From Wurfbainia villosa (lineage: Eukaryota; Streptophyta; Magnoliopsida; Zingiberales; Zingiberaceae): DNA of 64,000 bases. The stretch lies in NCBI GenBank assembly GCA_025175895.1, contig CM045989.1, positions 124,013,272-124,077,271 on the forward strand. The letters run 5' to 3'. Below the pieces are notes generated by a model. That model did not search any database, was not told the DNA's origin, and saw nothing but the letters and a program-made list of their open reading frames with translations. The position numbers were made by a program, and so were the translations under genes. Below, piece by piece: positions 55,266 through 64,000 of the stretch (position 1 is the stretch's first letter; each line of letters begins with the position of its first letter).

Positions 55266-55661
55266 TTGTCTTATGGAATTTTTCAGGATTTTTAAAAATT
55301 TTTCTAGAATTAAATGGAGTTTCTGTTGTATTTTGTGGGAAAAGATTTAACAGTCTTTTTCAAGGCCTGTTAGGGTTATCTGCTTATGAGGAGTTAACGG
55401 GGTTTAATTGACCTAAGTTTAAATATAAAACCCTAAGTTTACTTTCTACTTCTTTGAAAATTTTCACCGTAACTCCTCATCTCCCGATTCCTCTTTCTCC
55501 CTCAAATCCCGATCGCACAACTTCTCCTTCCCGCCTCCTCAGCTACTTGCCGCGCCGCTCATCGCCGCCCCCCATCGCCGCCTCTTCTCTTCCTCTCCCA
55601 ACGGGCAGCATCTCTTCCACCTCCTTGCTTGAGCGAGGGAATCGATGATGCTGCTAGATCT
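55169..55661 (+). repeat. Start of Ty3/gypsy 3' LTR (cut by element G)
   Basis: TATAAGATATCG follows the polypurine tract, where a chromovirus LTR would begin TGTAAGA; the TG appears mutated to TA. A leader-like CT-rich stretch with AAACCCTAAG near 55430 and CCGCC-rich sequence follows. It is interrupted at 55662 by G. Confidence 0.5.
55182..55261. repeat. (AAT)n microsatellite
   Basis: About 26 uninterrupted AAT units lie just inside the gypsy LTR start. Confidence 0.95.
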
Positions 55662-57892
55662 TGTTAGTAATATATGAGAGATGTCCTAAGGCAACCGCCT
55701 TATGTATGAACCATTTATATGATAAATGAAGATTCACTATTTGAGTATACATGGTTTCATGTATTTGATTGGATCTTAAACTCATTTACTGAATGTCCAC
55801 GATACGATTCATAGCATGAGAGAACTTGTGATTGGATCATAACTAGTGAGTATCTCTACATGTGTAATTGTGATGTATTGGAATTATCCCTAGTCGATGA
55901 ATTGATGGATTTGGACACCATTGATTCTGTCGAGACTAGCACGAGGTATACTCTTTGGTGTATCCAAGCAGCTGATTCTCACTGGCTGGAGATATTGTGA
56001 TGTCCGGAGTTAATCATGGATGCTAGTTATGGTAACTAGTTCATTGGAGTGACCAACCGTAAGACTTCATATGGTTCTCTGCATATATAGATATGTCAAT
56101 GAAGTTCTTACTGTAGCTTAAGTGCGATGTTCCTTTGACTTGCGGTATTCAAGTCATCTTGATCATAAAGACTTATGCTTTGACATCTTAAGCAAGCATC
56201 TCTGAGGAGATGTGGACCCGAGATGATTAGGTGTAAGTTGAAGTGATCGAAGGTGTTTGAATAGCCTATAAAGGATTCACTACTCCTTGCAAGGAGATGT
56301 ATACCCATGGTCTCTCGTCGGATTGTTACTAAAGTCTTTGGCCAAAGCATTACATGTTTAGAGTAAGGTACTCTTCGATACATGTGCAGTAACTAGAATC
56401 CGTAGGACGAGGAAATGATACTTGGGCTAGGTGTGACGTAGTCAGCCTAGTGGGGACTGACACTATAGACCATGTCCTAAACCAAGTGGGTATAAGATGA
56501 GTGAAGGGAATGGGGCACGATTCATTCGATCTGCTGAAGGGTTTCAGAAATAGTTCTGGATCAATCGTTGATCTTTTCGATTAATTGGGGATCATGATGT
56601 ACTACTAGGTGCCACTCATGATCGTTCTATAATTAATTGTTAATTATAGACGGCCAACATAAACCGAGAACCTATTTGGTCACACTCACAACGAGCGTAA
56701 TCCGAAGGATTTAAAACGAGCTTGAGAATGAGATTCTCAGACCGAGAGAAATTGGGTTTGGTTGGACCAAACATGGAGCGAGCATGAAATTGTTTCAGTC
56801 GCAATGGAAGCGTGGATGGGTCGTGTCTTATGAAGACATGATGGACGAACCAAATTGGTTTGGTTCTAATCCAATGGAGGAGAATAAACCAAAGGGTTTG
56901 GTTTGTTTTAAACGAATGAACCAAAGTTGGTTCGGTTCGTTTTAACTTAAAATAAACCATCATGGTTTGGTTTATTTTAACTTATATTAATGGAGCGGGT
57001 TAACGGGCCTTATGGTTATGATCCGATAACCATTAAGAGAATTAGTTCTCTATAAAAGAGGGCTTAAGGGTTTGTTAAGCCCTAATCCAAATCCCTTGAC
57101 CTAAAAGCTGCCGCCCCTCCTCTCCTTGGTGAATTCGGCGCCAACACCTCCCCTTGCCGCCGCCCACCACCAAGCTCCCTTGTCGGCATCCAGAAGGAGC
57201 TGTCCTTCCCTCTTGCCGGCGTCGAGCTGCTGCCGGAGGAGCTCCGGTGATCTCCCTTGGGTTCGGTAATAAGGTGAGCTCCCACCTTTCCTTTGGCTGG
57301 CCCCTACTCCTCCACCAAAGCTGTCCAGTTTTCTGGACAGCTTGTTTCCTTCTTGTTGGAGCATCGTTTGGGCGACGTTTGGAGCTCCGACAGCGCCTTA
57401 CTTACCAGGAATTCGATCTCCGGTAATCCTCATAGGTGGAGGACGAAGGATTCGTCAAACGGTTGACGAATACCTCTCCGGAGAAGCGAGTTTTTGAGGA
57501 CTCATTTTTGGATCCGAATTTGGATTCGGATCGTGATCTTCTCTCGATCACATCGTCTTCAACACGAGGCTAGTAACCCGTACGAAGATGAGGCTCGTGA
57601 CTTGGTGAAGTCATCCCGAAGATACTCGGCGTGGATACGGATAGAGACGATTCTAGCGAGGATCGTTCTGGTTGATGCCTTTCCCGCTACACGTGATACG
57701 TAAGGTATACGTAGTTAAATTTTCTTTTATTGCAAAATTTAAATTTATGGTTATGTCTACACATGTTGTACTATGCATGCGTGTGATGTGTGTGTTGTAA
57801 TAAATTAGATTTATTATTTTATTCCTTCCGCTGTGCACATGTTTACGAAACATGTTCGAACACACACTCACCGCGGTGCCGGAAACCCAACA
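55662..57892 (+). repeat. 5' LTR of element G
   Basis: A 2231-base LTR whose first 1077 bases match 62924-64000 with scattered differences. TATAAAA lies at 57051. Open frames inside it (for example 56108-56383 and its counterpart 63370-63570 on the minus strand) are LTR sequence. Confidence 0.92.
57051..57057 (+). promoter_or_regulatory. TATA box of LTR G
   Basis: CTCTATAAAAGAGGG precedes a leader with AAGCCCTAATCC. Confidence 0.7.
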
Positions 57893-57893
57893 G

Positions 57894-57906
57894 TGGTATC
57901 AGAGCC
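57894..57906 (+). other. Primer binding site of element G
   Basis: TGGTATCAGAGCC, one base after the LTR end. Confidence 0.9.
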
Positions 57907-59170
57907 CAGGTTGTGTTTCGACATAATCATAAAATTATTTTGCGATAGTCATAATGATATTTTTGGAAATTTTCTACTTTTGGAAAATTAGAAGTATTCA
58001 TGGAAAATTTTCAATTTTGGAAAGTCTAGAAGTATTTATGGAAATCTTCCACTTTTGGAAAGTTGGAAGTATTTTTGGAAATTGATATTTTCCATAAATA
58101 AAATATTTGATTAGATTTTGGAAATTTATTTCCTAATTTAATCATGATTTGATTTGGGAAATCAAATCTTAAAAATATTTTATTTCCATAAGTAGTTTTG
58201 ATGATTTAGGAAATTGGTTTCCTAAATTGACTTTCCTTAATCAACTATTTCCACAAATAAAATATGTGATTAGATTTAGAAATTTGTTTCCTAATTTAAT
58301 CATGATTTGATTTAGAGAATCAAATCTTAAACATATTTTATTTCCATAAATAGTTATGACATATAAGGAAATATTGTACATGACATAATTGTATGCCATG
58401 TAATTGCATTAGATGCATATCATTATGTCATGCGTGTCGTGACATGTAGATGTATGCCTTGCCATGTAGATAATAGTTATTTGCATGCAAAGATGATGAG
58501 ACATAAAAACCCTAACTCAATATTAAAGCCTACACCTTCCATTAATATGGTTAGAACCAGAGTTTCGTTTCTTGTTCGGGTTGTTGGACTCTCTCCAAGC
58601 CCAGCTCAAACCCGAACATGTTCAAACCATGGAATAGTTTAATACTAATATGGTAAGAGTCAGAGGTCAATCGTTAGCTTTGGTTGTTGGACTCTCTCCA
58701 AGCCGGGCTAATTGGTTGAATGCACTCTAACCATATTAAAACTATTCCTCGATTAATGGGTTGGCTTTAACCTGGAGCATCGACTTGTTGGACTCTCTCC
58801 AAGGTTGATGTAAAGGGAGGTGAAGTTGGGTGCTATGCATATGATGCATACTTGTTAATGTGTTAACAACCCGATGTATGTGTGAACATTCAATTAGTTG
58901 ATAGCACATTGTGATAGTTGCATATACGTGATATGCAATCGGTATATTTGATACCTACCATCATAGTTATGAATGACTTGTTGGACTCTCTCCAAGATTG
59001 TTCATATCTATGATGGATATCAGCCCATTCGGAGATGGACCTACGATCTCCCGAAGTGATTTTGGGTTTTTTTTTGAAATTCGAAAAATGAATGGGATTT
59101 ATAAATGTATGTTGATGCATTTTAAATCATCTTTCTCATATATGCTCATTTTGTATTTCTAAGATTGATC
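57907..59170 (+). repeat. Long repetitive leader of element G
   Basis: No gene is seen in this 1.26-kb leader. It holds several TTTTGGAAA(A/G)TT words (57960-58085). A tandem duplication of about 159 bases starts at 58091 and 58250 (TCCAYAAATAAAATATKTGA). Four copies of TTGTTGGACTCTCTCCAAG lie near 58582, 58684, 58787 and 58978. Each of these contains inverted arms TTGGA/TCCAA around CTCTC. Confidence 0.75.
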
Positions 59171-59790
59171 ATGATGTCTTTGAATTTGCGTTCCATTTTG
59201 GATTTGAATAAATTGACTGGGCCGAACTTCTTAGACTGGCTTAGAAACTTGAGAATTGTTCTCAAGGTTGAAAAGCTTGCAAATGTCCTCGAAGCGCCTT
59301 TTCCTGCCCGTCCTAGTGACAATGCAACTTTGGACCAATTGTTGGTTTATCAGAAATATGTGAGTGATTCTGAACAAATGAGTTGCATCATGCTAGCCAT
59401 GATGGAACCCAAGCTATGGAAGTAACATGAGCATATGGATGCTCATATCGTAGTCCTTCATCTTTATGAGTTGTTTGATAAGCAAGTGAGATTCGAAAGG
59501 TTCGAAGTCTCCAAGCTCCTCTTCACCTCTGAGATGCAAGAAGGTTCATTTGTGGTACTGCTCAACATGCTGAAGACTGTGGAGCCTTCTGAGAAGCATA
59601 AGCAGGGGACGGTGTTGTTAGTTGATTCCTCGAAGAAAGGTTCTAAGAGGGAGTCAAAGGAACAACAGAAGGGGAAAAAGAAAAGGCTAAAAAGGCAGAA
59701 CCAGCTCAAAAGGGCACTTGCCATGATTATGGCAAGGAGGGCCATTGATGAAGAAATTGCAAGATTTATCTTGAGTTCATGAAGAAGAAT
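59171..59790 (+). pseudogene. gag: gag of element G
   Basis: Start ATG 59171 opens a copia gag with LDLNKLTGPNFLDWLRNLRIVL. A CAA-to-TAA stop lies at 59423. The same frame then continues through LYELFDKQVRFERFEVSKLLFTSEMQEG, which is YELx-rich capsid sequence, to about 59700. A frameshift there leads to a decayed zinc knuckle near 59717-59765 (CHDYGKEGH, then two stops, then RNC). Product: capsid/nucleocapsid. The frame after the knuckle runs into pol. Confidence 0.85.
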
Positions 59791-62700
59791 AAGGCATCGG
59801 ATGCCCCATCTTCTTCATATATCTTCGTTATTGATTGTCATTCTATTTCCTCAAACACTTGTGTATTGGATACTGGGTGTGACTCACATATATGTAATGA
59901 CATACATAGGCTAAGGAATAGAAGAAGACTCGTTAAGGGAGAGTCAAATTTACGTGTTGGGAATGGAGCAAAGGTTGCTGCACTCGCCATCAGAACGTAT
60001 TTGTTGAAACTCCCTACAGGACTTGTCTTAGAACTGGACAATTGCTTTTATGTTCCTTCGTTGATAAAGAACATCATTTCTATTTCTTGTTTAAATAGAA
60101 ATGGGTACCATTTGACATTTAGTAACAATTGTTGTTACATAACTTTGAATGGAGTTCTTTATGGGACTGGAACTTTAAGTAATGGTATTTATACGTTGGA
60201 CGTACCCAGTGACATTTTCAATATCGAAGCGAGCAACAAGCGTGCTCGAAAGGATAATCAATTAGACTCCTACATGTGGCATTGTCGTCTTGGCCATGTA
60301 AGCAAGAAACGCATGTCCGAATTACACCGATGTGGAATTCTGGAATTGTTTGAATTGGATTCATACGATACATGCGAATCATGCTTAAAAGGCAAGATGA
60401 CTAAGTTACCTTTTACAGGAAAAGGTGAATGAGTGGGGGAGTTGCTAGGTCTAATACATACTGATGTATGTGAACCTATGTCAACTCAAGCTTTAGGAGG
60501 CTATAGCTACTTCATTACCTTCATCGATGATCACTCACGATTTGGGTATGTGTTCTTGATGAAACACAAGTCTGATGCCTTTGAAAGGTTCAAAGAATTC
60601 AGAAATGAAGTAGAGAAACAACATGACAAGAGTATTAAAATTCTTTGATCGGATCGAGGTGGTGAATACTTAAGTCAAGAGTTTCTTGATTATCTAAGAA
60701 ACAATGGTATATTGTCTCAATGGACTCCGCCATATACACCACAGTATAATGGTGTATCTGAGAGGTGTAACCGGACCTTGTTGGACATGGTCAGGTCAAT
60801 GATGAATCATGCGAATCTTCCCAAGTCCTTTTGAGGCTATGCACTTCAGGCAGCTGTTTACTTGTTAAACAGAATGCTAACCAAGGTAGTCTCTACTACT
60901 CCATATGAGATATGGAATAGTAAAAAACCTCATGTATCTTACTTGAAGATATGGGGTTGTCCTACTTATGTGAAGCAGACTGTATCAGACAAATTGGATG
61001 CTAAGTCTGATAAATGTCTATTTATTGGATACCCTAAGGAAACAAAGGGTTACCAATTCTATCATCCTGTGGAACAAAAGGTGTTTGTTTCAAGGCATGC
61101 TGTGTTTCTAGAGAAAGAGTTTCTCTTGCAAGAAAACAGTGGGAGTGTCGTCGAGCTTGAGGAGGCTCGAGAGACTCAAATAGACATTGATGAGATACCT
61201 GGTGAAGCACAACAACCGATAACTCATAGTGATGAGCAATCGGCTGGACCTACTGTAACACCACATCTTCGTAGATCTGGTAGAACACGCAAAATTCCTG
61301 AGAGATATGAATTTCTCGTAAGTGAATCGAACGACGTGTTACTCATTGATGATGAGGAGCCTACCAGTTATGAAGAAGTACTGACAAGTTCAGAAAGGGA
61401 TAAATGGCTTGATACCATGAAGTCGGAAATGGATTCCATGTATGAAAACCAAGTTTGGAACTTGGTTGACCCACCTGAAGGCATCAAGCCTATAGGGTGC
61501 AAGTGGGTTTTCAAGAAGAAAACCGACATGGATGGTAATGTGATTACCTATAAAGCTAGATTAGTGGCGAAAGGATATCGTCAAAAATAAGGTGTTGATT
61601 ATGACGAAACCTATTCACCTGTAGCTATGCTTAAATCCATTCGGATGCTCCTGGCCATAGCGGCTCATTATGATTATGAGATATGACAGATGGATGTGAA
61701 AATAGCTTTCCTTAATGGAAACCTACTCGAGGACGTGTATATGATACAGCCTGAGGGTTTCACATTGGTTGATAAAACCAAGGTATGCAAATTGCGACGG
61801 TCCATATATGGATTGAAGCAAGCATCCAGGAGCTGGAATATCCATTTTGATGAGACAATCAAAAAGTTTGATTTCTCACAAAATCCATTTAACCTTGTGT
61901 GTACAAGAAGGTTAGTGGAGTACACATGTTCCTAGTATTGTATGTCGATGACATATTACTTATAGGAAACGATGTTTCAATCTTACACCGCTTAAGGTTT
62001 GGTTATCCAAGACATTCTCCATGAAAGACGGAGAAGCAACCTACATCCTGGATTAAGATCTATAGAGATAGATCAAACGGCTGTTTGGTCTTCGCAGCCT
62101 ATATATAGACCGAAAAGCAAAGAGGTTTAGCATGTCGGAATCTAAGAAAGGTTTCCTACCCATCAGGCATGGGGTACACCTTTCGAAGTCTATGTGTCCG
62201 CGCACAGAAGACGAGAGGATTTGCATGAGTAAGATTCCCTATGCATCCGCAATAGGATCTATCATGTATGCTATGTTATGTACGAGGCCCATTGTATCAT
62301 ATGCTCTGAGTGTCACGAGCAGATACCAGTCCGATCTAGGAATGGATCATTGGGTGGCTGTTAAGACGATCTTTAAGTACTTAAGAAGAACTAAGGATGT
62401 GTTCCTAATATATAGAGAAGGGGACATGGTGATAAGCGGGTATATGGATGCCAGCTTCCAGACAGACAAGGATGATTCTAAGTCTCAGTCTGGATACGTG
62501 TTCACCTTGAATGGGGGCACAGTGAGTTGGAAAAGTTCCAAACAAGATATCAGAGCATTCTACCACGAGGCGAATACATTGCGCTTCTACAAAGAAGGAA
62601 GCAGTTTGGATCAAGAAGTTCATTTATGAACTTGGTGTGATTCCAGCCATTGTTGAAGCAATACCGGTCTACTGCGACAACAATGGAGCAATTGCACAGG

Positions 62701-62903
62701 CGAAAGAGCCAAGGTCTCATCAACGATCCAAACATGTGCTTCGCCGCTATCATCTTATCAGAGAGATCATCAATAGGAAAGAAATACAAATCGAGAAAAT
62801 CCCCATTGAAAGGAACTTAGCGGATCCTTTGACTAAGGCATTACCTCAAAGTAAGTTTGAGGGTCATGTTACAGCTTATGGTATTGGATACCGTAGCGAT
62901 TAG
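59779..62903 (+). pseudogene. pol: pol of element G
   Basis: Protease CVLDTGCDSHICND lies near 59850. The GAG-pre-integrase segment and integrase zinc finger (WHCRLGHVSKKRM...CESCLKGKM) end at a TGA at 60430. The integrase core (LIHTDVCEPMST, FIDDHSRFGYV, SDRGGEY after a TGA at 60646, YNGVSERCNRTLLDMVRSMM) follows, then a TGA in place of Trp near 60832. The copia C-terminal region has IWGCPTYVKQ. Reverse transcriptase (WVFKKKTDMDGN, ARLVAKGYRQ, stops at 61588 and 61684, QMDVKIAFLNG, YGLKQASRSWN, and YVDD near 61940 in a shifted frame) is scrambled at 61960-62130. RNase H (62132-62903) keeps GYMDASFQTD, CDNNGAIAQAKEPRSHQRSKH and the ADPLTKALPQ tail but has lost the STTEAEY segment. Several stops fit CGA-to-TGA, CAA-to-TAA or TGG-to-TGA changes. 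Confidence 0.9.
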
Positions 62904-62911
62904 CATTAGAC

Positions 62912-62923
62912 CAAGTGGGAGTT
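62912..62923 (+). other. Polypurine tract of element G
   Basis: CAAGTGGGAGTT adjoins the 3' LTR start, the usual form for Tork-type copia elements. Confidence 0.8.
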
Positions 62924-64000
62924 TGTTAGTAATATATGAGGGATATCCTAAGGCAATCACCTTATGTATGAACCATTTATATGATAAATGAAGATTCACT
63001 ATTTGAGTATACATGGTTTCATGTATTTGATCGGATCTTAAACTCATTTATTGAATGTCCACGATACGATTCACAGCATGAGAGAACTTGTGATTGGATC
63101 ACAACTAGTGAGTATCTCTACATGTGTAATTGTAATGTATCGGAATTATCCCTAGTCGATGAATTGATGGATTTGGACACCATTGATTCTGTCGAGACTA
63201 GCACGAGATATACTCTTTGGTGTATCCAAGCAGCTGATTCTCACTGGCTAGAGACATTGTGATGTCCGGAGTTAATCGTGGATGCTAGTTATGGTAACTA
63301 GTTCATTGGAGTGACCAACCGTAAGACTTCATATGGTTCTCTGCATATATAGATATGCCAATGAAGTTCTTACTGTAGCTTAAGTGCGATGTTCCTTTGT
63401 CTTGCGGTATTCAAGTCATCTTGATCATAAAGACTTATGCTTTGACATCTTAAGCAAGCATCTCTGAGGAGATGTGGACCTGGGATGATTGGGTATAAGT
63501 CGAAGTGATCGAAGGTGTTTGAATAGCCTATAAAGGATTCACCACTCCTTGCGAGAAGATGTATACCCATGGCCTCTCGTCAGATTGTTACTAAAGTCTT
63601 TGGCCAAAGCATTACATGTTTAGAGTAAGGTACTCTTTGATACATGTGCAGTAACTAGAATCCGTAGGACGAGGAAATGATACTTGGGCTAGGTGTGACG
63701 TAGTCAACCTAGTTGGGACTGATACTATAAACCATGTCCTGAACCAAGTGGGTATAAGATGAGTGAAGGGAATGAGGCACGATTCATTCAAGCTGCTGAA
63801 GGGTTTCAGAAATAGTTCTGGATCAACCGTTGATCTTTTCGGTTAATTGGGGATCATGATGTACTACTAGGTGCCACTCATGATCATTCTATAATTAATG
63901 GTTAATTATAGACGACCAACATAAACCGAGAACCTATTTGGTCACACGCACAACGAGCATAATCCGAAGGATTTAAAACGAGCTTGAGAATGAGATTCTC
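62924..64000 (+). repeat. 3' LTR of element G (incomplete)
   Basis: Begins TGTTAGTAATATATGAG and matches 55662-56738 until the window ends. Confidence 0.92.

Larger units (their letters stand above)
55662..64000 (+). mobile_element. Element G: Tork/Angela-like copia retrotransposon, 3' end outside the window
   Basis: The 5' LTR is 55662-57892 (TGTTAG...CCAACA). A tRNA-Met primer site, gag, pol in copia order (protease, integrase, reverse transcriptase, RNase H), the polypurine tract CAAGTGGGAGTT and the 3' LTR from 62924 follow. The 3' LTR is cut by the window end, so the target duplication (expected GATCT) cannot be checked. The gag and the protease motif DTGCDSHIC differ from the SIRE-like elements and suggest the Tork/Angela lineage; this is inferred. 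Confidence 0.9.

Noticed and set aside
55454..55648. Pro/Ser-rich plus-strand frame
   Set aside because: Sits in the CT-rich leader-like part of the gypsy LTR, with no start context or family match.
57082..57426. Gly/Arg-rich frames on both strands downstream of the TATA box in LTR G
   Set aside because: GC-rich transcribed leader of the LTR; both strands are open because of composition. No conserved motif.

Overview
This window is repeat-filled plant nuclear DNA, probably from a flowering plant with a large genome. The evidence is a set of plant-type Ty1/copia elements primed by initiator tRNA-Met (TGGTATCAGAGCC sites), a two-gene CACTA transposon and a Ty3/gypsy remnant. I found no convincing host gene apart from one exon-like fragment inside the CACTA element, and no rRNA, tRNA or CRISPR array. 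The species cannot be named from the sequence; a monocot is only a guess.

Layout. Positions 38-54032 are one insertion that has been hit repeatedly by later ones, and every boundary can be read from LTR ends and target-site duplications (TSDs). Element A (38-54032, +, about 5.6 kb without inserts, TSD CAGAC/CGGAC) carries gag only. Its gag is split by element B (2412-50785, +, about 8.6 kb alone, TSD GAGAA), which carries gag plus an envelope-like gene but no pol. B contains two opposite-strand elements. C (6809-15267, TSD TGCAT) lies in the predicted intron of B's envelope-like gene, and D (16102-47407, TSD CCTCG, about 8.7 kb alone) lies in its coding exon. The integrase of D is split by E (20795-43425, +, TSD ATCTT, about 10.6 kb alone), a gag-pol-envelope-like element. 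The envelope-like exon of E is split by CACTA transposon F (29065-41126, TSD AGC). The order of arrival is therefore A, B, then C and D, then E, then F. A to E all look like SIRE/Maximus-type copia elements.

Outside A, 54033-55661 is a decayed Ty3/gypsy element (RNase H, integrase, polypurine tract, start of its 3' LTR). From 55662 to the window end lies G, a separate copia element of Tork/Angela type whose 3' LTR runs off the window.

How the parts fit. C, D, E and G each carry traces of the enzymes a retrotransposon needs, but all are broken by stops or frameshifts. A and B never had pol, since their gag ends where protease begins in E, so they must have depended on proteins from related elements. 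B and E share an unusual gene-like arrangement for the envelope-like reading frame: a pyrimidine-rich leader, an 11-base first coding exon, a phase-2 intron of about 110-140 bases and a long second exon. Arrays of the palindrome CAGTCGACTG, or CGATCG-rich tracts in the same places, lie in the LTRs and upstream of this gene. This suggests a second, internal promoter and is the most interesting feature of the window.
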